Origin: JAZNQN01 sp045656005
GTDB taxonomy: Bacteria > Bacillota > Clostridia > UMGS1883 > UMGS1540
DNA: 11,023 bases
Assembly (NCBI GenBank): GCA_045656005.1
Contig: JAZOQG010000023.1
Coordinates: 1-11,023, forward strand
Reading direction: 5' to 3'
Position numbers and translations under genes: made by a program
Shown: positions 1 to 7,680 of the stretch, piece by piece
Position numbering within the stretch: position 1 is the first letter of the stretch
Layout: each line of letters begins with the position of its first letter
The notes under the pieces: generated by a model
Told to the model about the DNA's origin: nothing
The model's input: only the letters and a program-made list of their open reading frames with translations
Databases searched by the model: none

Positions 1-1
1 G

Positions 2-2278
2 GGCATGGATACAAAGCTTATTCGCATGAAAGTGGCAGAGATGGCATCATTTTTTGGAATTGAAAGCTGGTTTTATAAAAAAACGAATGAGCTTTCAGGC
101 GGGCAAAAGCAAATTTTAAGCCTTGCCTCGGTTATGGTTACAGACCCTGATGTGTTAATACTTGATGAGCCTACAAGCCAGCTTGACCCAATTGCAGCAA
201 ATGAATTTTTGCAGATGCTCAAAAAGATAAACTGCGAGTTTTCAAAAACGATTATAATTTCCGAGCACAGACTTTGCGATGTTGTGCCACTATCTGATAA
301 AATTGTTCTCATGGATGAGGGGGAAATTTTAAAAAGCGGAAGTGTGGATGAAGTAGCAGTATTTTTGAAAGAGAATGGGCATGACCTATACAGAGCGTTT
401 CCTGTACCGATGTATGTTTATGGAATGTTAGACGGAAATGGAGAATTTCCAAAAAGCTGCGTGAAGGGGCGAGTGTGGCTTTTTGAGTTTTTGAAGGAGC
501 ACTCTGTAAGAGCGTTGGAACATCAAGAGGGGCCAGAGGGTGAAGTTTCTATTGAAGTGAAGGATGTATATTTCCGTTACGAAAAAAATGAGGGTGATAT
601 ACTTAAAGGTTTAAATCTAAAAGTAAGAAAAGGAGAAATATTTTCGGTACTTGGCGGAAACGGAAGCGGGAAAAGCACGATGCTTTACTCTATTGCAGGT
701 GTAAATATACCATACAGAGGCAGTATTAAGATTTTCGGTCAAAAGTTAAGTCAGATAGAAGAAAGCGGAATTTTAGGAATGATTCCTCAAAATCCATTAT
801 ACCTTTTCAGGGGAAGGAACATATATGAGGATTTTTGGGAAGCACTTCAAAAAAGTAATTTAACTCTTGAGGAAAAGAAAGAAAAAATCAGAGAGACAAC
901 TCTTTTATGCCGAATAGGGGGAGTTTTAAAAAGCCATCCGAGAGATTTGTCGGGCGGAGAAATACAAAGGGCGGCTCTTTGCCTCTTGCTTTTAAATAGT
1001 CCCCAGATAATACTTTTGGATGAGCCTACCAAAGGTTTTGACAGCGGTTTCAAAATACTTTTTGCCAAGATTTTAAGAGAGCTTTCAAAAAAAGGAAAAA
1101 CAATACTTATGGTGTCTCACGACATGGAGTTTTGTGCTGAGGTTTCCAATAGATGTGCCATGTTTTTTGACGGGAGTATAATTGCCACGGGAAAAACACA
1201 GGAGTTTTTCGAAGATAACAGTTTTTATACTACGGAAGCTGCAAAAATGACAAAAGGTCTTCTTGAAGGTGCTGTCACAAGGGATGATATTATATATTCT
1301 CTTGGGGGAGAAGTTAAAAAGGAGATTACAAGTACACCTGAAAATTTTGACCCTCCAGAAGAAATAAAGAAAGAAGACAAACCGTCTTTTTTAAAAGTTT
1401 TATTAGGCAGCATATATCTTGTGGCATTTTTATTTATATCAATTTTTGATGCTTTAGGAAAAACATCTGCAAATCCTTATGTGATTAAATGCCTGTCTAT
1501 ACTGATGATTACCCTTGGAATGTTCTGCTTTTTTGGGGGGAAGGCATCAGTGCCAATTACTATGATGCCAAAAAGAAAAATTTCAAAAAAGGCAATAGTA
1601 ATTTCAGCAATGATGATTTTGCTTATAACTCTTACTTTGTTTTTGGGGATGAGATTTTTTCAAAGCAGAAAGTATTATTTTGTAAGTATTTTAATAGTTT
1701 TTGAAACACTTATAGCTTTTTTCTCGGTGTTTGAAGGAAGAAAGCCAAAGCCTGGGGAAATAGTGATAATAAGTGTTATGTGTGCTGCAGCGGTATGCGG
1801 AAGAACTGCGTTTTTTGCTCTTCAACACTTTAAACCCGTTTCTGCAATTGTGATAATATCAGGTGTGTGTTTTGGCAGTGCGGGGGGATTCCTTGTGGGA
1901 AGCATGACGGGTTTTGTTTCAAATTTTTTCTTTGGACAAGGGCCGTGGACGCCGTGGCAGATGGTTGGCTTTGGTGCGATAGGATTTTTTGCAGGAGTAT
2001 TTTTTTCAAGAGGTTTTCTGAAAGTCAACAGAATAAACCTTTGTATATTCGGCTTTTTTGCCACAATAGTTTTATTTGGAGGAATAACAAATCCTGCATC
2101 CGTTTTGATGTGGCAGGAAAATCCCACCCTTGAAATGATAATTTTAAGCTACGGGGCAGGACTTCCCGTGGACATAATACATGCATTTTCAACTGTTTTC
2201 TTTTTGTGGTTTATAGGAGAGGGAACAATCAAAAAAATAGAACGCATTAAAATAAAATATGGTCTGTTAAAAAATTAA
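2..2278 (+). CDS. Fused ECF transporter: two ABC ATPase halves plus S-component (5' truncated)
   Basis: Energy-coupling-factor vitamin/micronutrient importer, with two cytoplasmic ATPase domains and a substrate-binding membrane domain in one chain. Numbering is from the ATG at position 5; the frame is open to the window edge. The first ATPase lacks its Walker A, so the true start lies upstream. It keeps signature LSGGQ (about 30-34), Walker B LILDEPTSQLDP (about 51-62) and the H-loop His (SEH, 86-88). The second ATPase is complete: Walker A GGNGSGKST (217-225), Q-loop PQNP (about 261), LSGGE (315-319), IILLDEPTKGFD (335-346), SHD (371-373). Residues about 462-745 are hydrophobic with several membrane segments and a GPWTPWQMVGFGAIGFFAG stretch typical of ECF S-components. 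No T-component (EcfT) is visible; it may lie upstream. The substrate is unknown. The S part reminds me of cobalamin-type (CbrT-like) S-components, but that is weak. Family assignment is strong, substrate is not. Confidence 0.9.
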   Translation, partial: GMDTKLIRMKVAEMASFFGIESWFYKKTNELSGGQKQILSLASVMVTDPDVLILDEPTSQLDPIAANEFLQMLKKINCEFSKTIIISEHRLCDVVPLSDKIVLMDEGEILKSGSVDEVAVFLKENGHDLYRAFPVPMYVYGMLDGNGEFPKSCVKGRVWLFEFLKEHSVRALEHQEGPEGEVSIEVKDVYFRYEKNEGDILKGLNLKVRKGEIFSVLGGNGSGKSTMLYSIAGVNIPYRGSIKIFGQKLSQIEESGILGMIPQNPLYLFRGRNIYEDFWEALQKSNLTLEEKKEKIRETTLLCRIGGVLKSHPRDLSGGEIQRAALCLLLLNSPQIILLDEPTKGFDSGFKILFAKILRELSKKGKTILMVSHDMEFCAEVSNRCAMFFDGSIIATGKTQEFFEDNSFYTTEAAKMTKGLLEGAVTRDDIIYSLGGEVKKEITSTPENFDPPEEIKKEDKPSFLKVLLGSIYLVAFLFISIFDALGKTSANPYVIKCLSILMITLGMFCFFGGKASVPITMMPKRKISKKAIVISAMMILLITLTLFLGMRFFQSRKYYFVSILIVFETLIAFFSVFEGRKPKPGEIVIISVMCAAAVCGRTAFFALQHFKPVSAIVIISGVCFGSAGGFLVGSMTGFVSNFFFGQGPWTPWQMVGFGAIGFFAGVFFSRGFLKVNRINLCIFGFFATIVLFGGITNPASVLMWQENPTLEMIILSYGAGLPVDIIHAFSTVFFLWFIGEGTIKKIERIKIKYGLLKN

Positions 2279-2299
2279 ATTTTTAACAGACCATATTTT
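2254..2299. terminator. Bidirectional terminator between convergent genes
   Basis: A perfect 20-bp inverted repeat (2254-2273 pairs with 2280-2299) with a 6-nt loop. It is A-rich on one flank and T-rich on the other, so it reads as A-tract/stem/T-tract on both strands. It contains the TAA of the + strand transporter gene (2276-2278) and touches the TAA of the - strand ligase gene (2299-2301). Function is inferred from structure and position. Confidence 0.88.
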
Positions 2300-3987
2300 T
2301 ATTTGTTAACTGTATATCGTTTGATTTTTGCCGTGGTTGTTTTTTCCATTGGAACATTTGTAACGTTTATGATTTTAATATATTGGTGTTTTGCCATATT
2401 GGCATTTATTTCTGCTATTCCGCCTCTTACAACAGTTTCGATTTCTTCCGAGGTTTTTCCTTCAAAATAATCTTCGTTATAAACAACGTTTGCAGAAATT
2501 ATAAGGTCATCTGTGCCTTTTGGAGTGCCATAAACAATACATTCGTCAACATAGGGAAGTGCATTTATAACTGTTTCAATTTCTTCGGGATAAACATTTT
2601 TTCCGTTTTTGAGTACAATTACATTTTTCTTTCTGCCCGTTATAAATATAACACCTTCGCCATCCATTTTGCCAAGATCGCCGGTATAAAACCATCCGTC
2701 TTTTAAAACTTCGGCAGTTGCATCTTCATCCTCATAATAGCCAAGCATTACATTGGGACCTTTTACAACAATTTCGCCTATTCCGCGCTCGTCGGGATTT
2801 AAAATTCTTGCTTTAACGTTGCAAAGCGGTAAGCCTACGGAGCCCTCACGGATTATTTTTGGATTTTCTGCCGCTAAAACGGGAGAGGTTTCCGTGAGAC
2901 CATAACCCTGAACAGTTGTAATTCCGAAAGCATTAAAAGCCTTTGGAACGGCAGGGTCAATAGCTGATGCTCCACTTATAATGTAGCGCATTTTTCCGCC
3001 GAGAGCACTATGTATATCGGCGAAAAGCTTACGACGTACATCAATGCCAAACTTAAGAAGGATAGAACTTAATTTGAGACCTAGTTTGAGCTTCTTTTCT
3101 TTTCCTTGTTTTTTAACGGTTTGCATTATCTTTTTATGAATTGATTCGATAATTAATGGTACGCACACAAAAACTGTAACGCCATATTCCTGAAGATTTT
3201 GTGAAACATATCGTATTCCGTCACAAAAAACGTTTGTTGCACCATGCGAGAGAAACATGATAACTGCCATTGAGCCAAATGTGTGATGAAACGGGAGAAA
3301 TGCCATATTAACATCATCGGAATAAAACTTCTGGCAACGGCACAGGCCATAAATATTTGATAGGAGGTTTCTCTGGCAGAGCATAACTGCCTTTGAACGG
3401 GACGTGGTTCCTGATGTAAAAAGCATAAGGGCGGGAGCCTCGGGGTCGATTTCTGCATCAAGAAAATCGCGATTTCCATCATGGAGGAGTTTTTTGCCCA
3501 TTTCGATATACGAAGAAAGTTTTTCAAATTTTGTATCGTCATCCATGCAAATGTATTTTGACACAGATGTTTTTCCGCCATCGCGAATTTCGAGGAGCAT
3601 ATCCTCATAGTCCTTGCCGAAAATTATACAGTCGGCACCGCTTCGTGCAAGTAGTGACTCAATTTCAGCTTTTGCCAAGCCTTTATCAAGCGGAACTGCC
3701 ATTGTACCACCCAAAAGGGCAGTAAAATATGAAAGCATCCACTCATAACGGTTTTGAGAAATGATTGCTATTTTGCTTTCTTTTCCCAAAACGGACTTTA
3801 AAGCTGTGCCGAGTGCGTTTATTTCGTCAAAAAAGTTTCTATATTTTATATAGGTATATTCTTTTTTGCTCTTACCGTTTTTTACTATAAAAGCATTGTT
3901 TTCAGGATATTTTGCTACTACCTCACCAAGAAGTTCGCGAAAAGTAGAGTATTCTTTGGCAGGGTAAAGCGCTTGTAAGTTGTTCAA
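2299..3987 (-). CDS. Long-chain-fatty-acid-CoA ligase-like AMP-binding protein
   Basis: Adenylate-forming enzyme of the ANL superfamily, 562 aa, the normal length for acyl-CoA synthetases. It should activate a carboxylic acid with ATP to an acyl-adenylate and, if a CoA ligase, transfer it to CoA. Visible motifs: P-loop TSGTTSRSK (191-199), FHHTFG (233-238), SGASAIDP (338-345), GYGLTET (361-367), YTGDLG (434-439), the hinge GRKKN (451-455), and a C-terminal TTTAKIKR with the expected catalytic lysine near 554. The start is TTG: GAGGTG (3993-3998) lies 5 nt upstream, and the frame meets TGA at 3997-3999, so no longer form is possible. It is a single-gene unit with its own strong promoter and shares a terminator with the transporter gene. 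The acyl chain preference cannot be read from sequence; it could also feed an acyl carrier protein. Superfamily call very secure, FadD-type activity likely. Confidence 0.9.
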   Translation of the reverse strand: MNNLQALYPAKEYSTFRELLGEVVAKYPENNAFIVKNGKSKKEYTYIKYRNFFDEINALGTALKSVLGKESKIAIISQNRYEWMLSYFTALLGGTMAVPLDKGLAKAEIESLLARSGADCIIFGKDYEDMLLEIRDGGKTSVSKYICMDDDTKFEKLSSYIEMGKKLLHDGNRDFLDAEIDPEAPALMLFTSGTTSRSKAVMLCQRNLLSNIYGLCRCQKFYSDDVNMAFLPFHHTFGSMAVIMFLSHGATNVFCDGIRYVSQNLQEYGVTVFVCVPLIIESIHKKIMQTVKKQGKEKKLKLGLKLSSILLKFGIDVRRKLFADIHSALGGKMRYIISGASAIDPAVPKAFNAFGITTVQGYGLTETSPVLAAENPKIIREGSVGLPLCNVKARILNPDERGIGEIVVKGPNVMLGYYEDEDATAEVLKDGWFYTGDLGKMDGEGVIFITGRKKNVIVLKNGKNVYPEEIETVINALPYVDECIVYGTPKGTDDLIISANVVYNEDYFEGKTSEEIETVVRGGIAEINANMAKHQYIKIINVTNVPMEKTTTAKIKRYTVNK

Positions 3988-4017
3988 ATAATCACCTCAT
4001 CTAATTTTAATAACTAG

Positions 4018-4046
4018 ATTATAACACGCATTTTGAAAAATGTCAA
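4018..4046 (-). promoter_or_regulatory. Consensus sigma-A promoter of the AMP-ligase gene
   Basis: On the minus strand, TTGACA (4041-4046), a 17-nt spacer and TATAAT (4018-4023): a perfect match to the housekeeping promoter consensus with optimal spacing. It lies about 20 bp upstream of the ribosome binding site at 3993-3998. Strong constitutive transcription is inferred. No operator or riboswitch is seen between it and the gene. Confidence 0.9.
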
Positions 4047-4055
4047 TATAAGCCG

Positions 4056-4084
4056 TTGCTAAATTTTGGAATATGTGATATACT
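4056..4084 (+). promoter_or_regulatory. Sigma-A promoter of azlC-azlD
   Basis: TTGCTA (4056-4061), 17-nt spacer, TATACT (4079-4084), about 30 bp before the azlC start. Its -35 box lies only 9 bp from the -35 box of the divergent ligase promoter (4041-4046), so the two promoters are back to back and polymerases could compete for the site. Confidence 0.72.
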
Positions 4085-4115
4085 ATTGTAAATTTGTTGA
4101 AAGTCGGAGAATAAT

Positions 4116-4829
4116 ATGGAACAAAATAGTTTTTTGAAAGGAATAAGAGATGGTATACCGATTTGTCTTGGATACTTATCAGTATCATTTGCATTTGGGA
4201 TTTTTTCGGTGGAAAGCGGTTTAAGTATTTTGGAGACACTTCTTATTTCCATGGCGAATGTGACATCTGCGGGACAGCTTGCAGGAGTGCCTATAATATG
4301 CGGTGGGGGAAGTCTTATTGAAATTGCAATCTCGCAGCTTGTTATAAATATGAGATATGCGCTGATGGGAGTGTCCCTTTCGCAAAAGTTTGGAAAAAGC
4401 GTAAAGATAATTGACAGATTTTTGATAGCATTTGTAAACACAGACGAGGTTTTTGCGGTGGCATCAGGAAATGGCGGTGCGGTTGGGAAAAGGTATTTAT
4501 ACGGGCTTATATTAACTCCTTATCTTGGTTGGAGCGGCGGCACGCTTTTAGGTGCAGTTGCAGGAAATATATTGCCTGCAACAATAATATCGGCGCTTGG
4601 AGTTGCAATATATGGAATGTTTATTGCAATAGTAGTACCTGCCATGAAAGGAAGCCGAGGGGTTTTATTTTGCTCCCTGTTTGCCATAGCCTTAGGGTGT
4701 ATTTTTAAAGCCGTACCCGTACTTTCAAAAATTCCTGAAGGTTTTGTTATAATAGTGTGCGCTGTGGTTGCCAGCTTAATTTTTGCCGCAGTAGCTCCAA
4801 TTCCTTCAAAAGAGGAGGCGGTGAAATGA
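4116..4829 (+). CDS. azlC: AzlC family branched-chain amino acid exporter, large subunit
   Basis: Inner-membrane exporter subunit, 237 aa, which with AzlD exports branched-chain amino acids and analogues (family knowledge). The N-terminal pattern GIRDGIPICLGY and the motif NMRYALMG after the second hydrophobic stretch are typical of AzlC. The rest is a series of hydrophobic segments with Gly-rich turns (for example GWSGGTLLGAVAGNILP). The start is ATG with GGAG at 4106-4109, 6 nt upstream. Its TGA overlaps the azlD start in ATGA, so the two subunits are translationally coupled. No Lrp-type azlB regulator is in the window. Substrate specificity is inferred from family only. Confidence 0.93.
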   Translation: MEQNSFLKGIRDGIPICLGYLSVSFAFGIFSVESGLSILETLLISMANVTSAGQLAGVPIICGGGSLIEIAISQLVINMRYALMGVSLSQKFGKSVKIIDRFLIAFVNTDEVFAVASGNGGAVGKRYLYGLILTPYLGWSGGTLLGAVAGNILPATIISALGVAIYGMFIAIVVPAMKGSRGVLFCSLFAIALGCIFKAVPVLSKIPEGFVIIVCAVVASLIFAAVAPIPSKEEAVK

Positions 4830-5149
4830 CAATTCGAGACGGATTTTTTCTATATCTTCTGGTTATGGCAGGAATTACATATCTTATAAGAATGATGCCC
4901 ATTGTTCTTTTCAGAAGCAAAATAAAGAATACTTTTGTGCTATCGTTTCTTCATTACATACCTTATGCGGTTTTGAGTGTTATGACAATTCCTGCAATTT
5001 TTTATGCTACTGACAGTATAGTAAGTGCAGCAGTAGGATTTGCAGTTGCAATGGTGCTTTCGTATTTAGGTAAAAGCCTTACGGCGGTAGCGGCATTTTC
5101 ATGTGTTGCGGTTTTGATAATTGAGTTGATAACAAAAACAGTGTTATGA
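4826..5149 (+). CDS. azlD: AzlD family branched-chain amino acid exporter, small subunit
   Basis: Small membrane partner of AzlC, 107 aa, the usual AzlD length, with three to four hydrophobic segments. Typical motifs are YLIRMMPIVLF near residues 18-28 and the FLHYIPYAVLSVMTIPAIFY stretch after it. I chose the ATG at 4826 because a perfect AGGAGG (4813-4818) lies 7 nt upstream and it makes a 4-nt ATGA overlap with azlC. A longer open frame back to 4757 would add 23 Cys/Arg/Ser-rich residues that do not look like the family. The gene ends inside the 5129-5174 hairpin. Confidence 0.92.
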   Translation: MTIRDGFFLYLLVMAGITYLIRMMPIVLFRSKIKNTFVLSFLHYIPYAVLSVMTIPAIFYATDSIVSAAVGFAVAMVLSYLGKSLTAVAAFSCVAVLIIELITKTVL

Positions 5150-5174
5150 AAAATCATAACACTGTTTTTGTTAT
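5129..5174. terminator. Bidirectional terminator between azlD and the stalk-domain gene
   Basis: A perfect 21-bp inverted repeat (5129-5149 with 5154-5174) and an AAAA loop. It embeds the azlD TGA (5147-5149) and the TAA of the - strand gene (5171-5173). T-rich tracts lie in the 3' arm on each strand. Same design as the hairpin at 2254-2299. Confidence 0.87.
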
Positions 5175-6217
5175 TTGGAATTAATGTACACAGTTTTTGT
5201 TTCGGCCTGCCATGATACATTGCATCCTAAAGCCTCTCCTATGGCCCTCAGCGGCAGATATGTACGATTATTAATTATTTGTGCAGCTACGTCAATTGGT
5301 ATTGTTTCTGTTTCGATGTGAACTGTTATATTTTCCTTTTTTCCTGCAACAGATATAGACAGCCCCATACCATTTTCATCTTTACCCGATTTTGTTATTG
5401 ATTTTTCAATTTGAAATTCACCGATTTTCACACGTAAAGAAGTTTTATCGCGGGAAATAGATGCAGTTTTGGTTTCATCAAACCAATTGAGAGTATAACC
5501 CAATTTTTCGGCAACCGCACGAATGGGGCAAAGTGTTCTGTTATCTACAATTATTGGGTCGTTATCGGGATATATTCTTTCGCCGTCAATTATAATTTTT
5601 ATTGCATCATCAGAAGGGGGTGTCTGCGGGATTGTGCTATCACTCCAAACAAATCTTACAGATTCGAGTATTTCTGAAAAGGTTTCGGTATCTGTGGAAT
5701 TTTGGTTGCATGCTATAATATACATGTCACCACCATCAACAATCATTACAACTGAAAAGGTTGCATCGTATAATGATGTGCTTTTCCATGTTGCGTTGTA
5801 GAGAACAGAGTAACAAAACATAGGCACACCTGCTATTGTGGTAATGCTTTGAAAATTTGATGCCCCCGTAGTGATACTTGGAACTTCACTCGTTACATCT
5901 GTAATCATATCCGCAATGAACTGTGAGGTGAAATTTTCATTAAGGTAAGCTTCAAGGGAATCGGGAGTAAAGTCATCAACGGTTTTAACACCTGCACCGA
6001 GAAAACGATTTTTATCATAATAAAATAATATACATTCCGGTGAATTTAACGTACTTGTAAAAAACAAAGTGTCGTTTTCGGCAATTGTTTTTTCAAAAGC
6101 AGGCGGAATATAAAAAGACATTTCTCCCAGAGAATGTATATTTTCCGTTGCTGCTGCTGGCATTGTAAATGAAAAAACCAAGATCAGCGTGGACATAAGT
6201 AATATAATTTTTTTCAT
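5171..6217 (-). CDS. Secreted protein with C-terminal copper-amine-oxidase-N-like (stalk) domains
   Basis: Exported protein of 348 aa. Residues 1-24 form a Sec signal peptide (MKK, hydrophobic core, then an AAA cleavage region). Residues about 30-190 form an unassigned domain whose pattern (FYIPPAFEKT..., final LESVRFVW) recalls small PsbP/DUF1795-like folds; this is only an impression. From about 205 to the end are two units like the Cu_amine_oxidN1 'stalk' domain: NRTLCPIRAVAEKLGYTLNW near 226-245 and NRTYLPLRAIGEALGCNVSW near 317-336, each followed by a TK-T-x-x-I strand. Such domains are common on clostridial surface proteins, and enzyme activity is not implied. The start at 6217 is preferred over an ATG 9 nt upstream, because AAAGGA (6226-6231) is 8 nt from it and overlaps the other. 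Last gene of the trkA-trkH operon; role unknown. Confidence 0.8.
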   Translation of the reverse strand: MKKIILLMSTLILVFSFTMPAAATENIHSLGEMSFYIPPAFEKTIAENDTLFFTSTLNSPECILFYYDKNRFLGAGVKTVDDFTPDSLEAYLNENFTSQFIADMITDVTSEVPSITTGASNFQSITTIAGVPMFCYSVLYNATWKSTSLYDATFSVVMIVDGGDMYIIACNQNSTDTETFSEILESVRFVWSDSTIPQTPPSDDAIKIIIDGERIYPDNDPIIVDNRTLCPIRAVAEKLGYTLNWFDETKTASISRDKTSLRVKIGEFQIEKSITKSGKDENGMGLSISVAGKKENITVHIETETIPIDVAAQIINNRTYLPLRAIGEALGCNVSWQAETKTVYINSK

Positions 6218-6238
6218 TTCGGTCATCCTTTCATATAA

Positions 6239-7675
6239 TTACTTCTTCCATGTATATGGTGAAAATAATATGAGCATAGGGAAAATCTCAAGTCTTCCAA
6301 CAAGCATGTTAAAAATCAAAACAAGTTTTGAAAGAGGGGAGTATGCTGCGAAATTTTGTGTGGGTCCCACGGCTTCAAGACCAGGGCCTATATTGTTTAT
6401 TGTTGCGGCAACTGCAGTAAAATTAGTTGTAAAGCTCATGTTATCAATGCTGATGATCAGCAGAGAGGTCATAAAAATTACAAGGTACGAAACCATAAAA
6501 ACGTTAACGGCTCTTATTGTTTCATGTTCAATAAATCTTCCGTTCATGGAAATTTTAATAGTGCTTTTAGGGTGAACGGCAAGTTTCATTTGCTTTGCAA
6601 TACTCTTGAAAAGAATAACAATTCTCGAAACCTTGATGCCGCCGCCCGTACTTCCTGCGCAGGCGCCTATAAACATAAGTATTACCAAAATTGTTTTGGA
6701 AAACTCGGGCCAAAGGTCAAAATCTACTGTGGAATAGCCTGTTGTGGTTATAATTGATGCAACCTGAAAGGCGCTATGGTGAATTGTTTCCAGGACATCA
6801 GTAAACAAATGACGGCAGTTTATGGCGATAGCCACAATTGACAAAAAGATGATGCCAAGGTACACTTTGACTTCGTCTGATTGAAATGCAGATTTAAATT
6901 TTCTCAGTAAGAGCAGAAAATAAACTGAAAAATCAATTCCAAACAAAATCATAAAAATTGTTATAACAACTTGCACGTAAGGTGAATATGATGCAATACC
7001 CGAGTTTAAAATTGCAAAACCGCCCGTGCCTGCTGTACCGAAAGTAAGGGTGAGGGAGTCGAAGAGATTTAGACCGCCCAAAAGCAGGAGGATAACTTGA
7101 ACTACAGTAAACAAAAGGTACATACCATAAAGAAGTTTGGCGGTTGATTTAACTTTTGGGACAAGTTTCCCGACGGAAGGACCGGGGCTTTCAGCTTTGA
7201 TTAAATTTAAGTTATTTCCGCCTGAAAGTGGCAAAATTGCAACGAGAAACACCAAAACACCCATTCCGCCTATCCAGTGAGTAAAGCTTCGCCAGAAAAT
7301 CAGGGATTTTGGAAGTGCCTCAACATCCTTTAAAATAGATGCTCCTGTTGTGGTAAAACCTGAAACTGTTTCAAAAAGTGCATCTTCAAAATTTGGAATA
7401 GCACCTGAAAAAACAAACGGAAACGCACCAAAAATACTCAAAGCTATCCATGCAAGACCAACACTGATAAGCCCTTCCCTCGCGGTCATGCTTTTATTTT
7501 CAGGGGATTTTTGTGAAAGCAGAAAACCCACAGAAAGTGTTGAAATTATGCATGCAACATAGAGGGGGATATAGGGCTCTTTGTATATGATGGCACAAAT
7601 TAGAGGGAGCATAAGGCTTATTGCCTCAAACTTCAAAACTGTACCTAATGTGTGTGTAATAATTTTTTTATTCAT
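6239..7675 (-). CDS. trkH: TrkH family potassium uptake protein
   Basis: Membrane channel subunit of the Trk/Ktr K+ uptake system, 478 aa, close to the usual TrkH length. Four pore-loop filter segments of the SKT superfamily are visible in order: FTTTGAS (107-113), TAGTGGFA (214-221), TTTGYST (310-316) and INNIGPG (426-432). The cytosolic gating-loop motif GSTGGGIKVSR (341-351) corresponds to the usual GSTxGGIK. HWIGGMG (133-139) is also typical. The start is ATG at 7675, 5 nt after the trkA stop, with GGAG (7684-7687) inside the end of trkA, so the two are co-translated. It works with the TrkA protein encoded just upstream. Energy coupling (H+ or Na+) cannot be read. Confidence 0.95.
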   Translation of the reverse strand: MNKKIITHTLGTVLKFEAISLMLPLICAIIYKEPYIPLYVACIISTLSVGFLLSQKSPENKSMTAREGLISVGLAWIALSIFGAFPFVFSGAIPNFEDALFETVSGFTTTGASILKDVEALPKSLIFWRSFTHWIGGMGVLVFLVAILPLSGGNNLNLIKAESPGPSVGKLVPKVKSTAKLLYGMYLLFTVVQVILLLLGGLNLFDSLTLTFGTAGTGGFAILNSGIASYSPYVQVVITIFMILFGIDFSVYFLLLLRKFKSAFQSDEVKVYLGIIFLSIVAIAINCRHLFTDVLETIHHSAFQVASIITTTGYSTVDFDLWPEFSKTILVILMFIGACAGSTGGGIKVSRIVILFKSIAKQMKLAVHPKSTIKISMNGRFIEHETIRAVNVFMVSYLVIFMTSLLIISIDNMSFTTNFTAVAATINNIGPGLEAVGPTQNFAAYSPLSKLVLIFNMLVGRLEIFPMLILFSPYTWKK

Positions 7676-7680
7676 TTATT

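Noticed and set aside
1822..2127. 101-aa - strand frame opposite the transporter membrane domain
   Set aside because: Shadow of the S-component coding strand, with no start signals and no recognisable motif.
3153..3608. 151-aa - strand frame overlapping the AMP-ligase gene
   Set aside because: Alternate frame of a clearly coding region carrying all ligase motifs.
4757..4825. Longer azlD start
   Set aside because: The extra residues are Cys/Arg/Ser-rich and lie inside azlC; the ATGA overlap with AGGAGG at 4826 fits much better.
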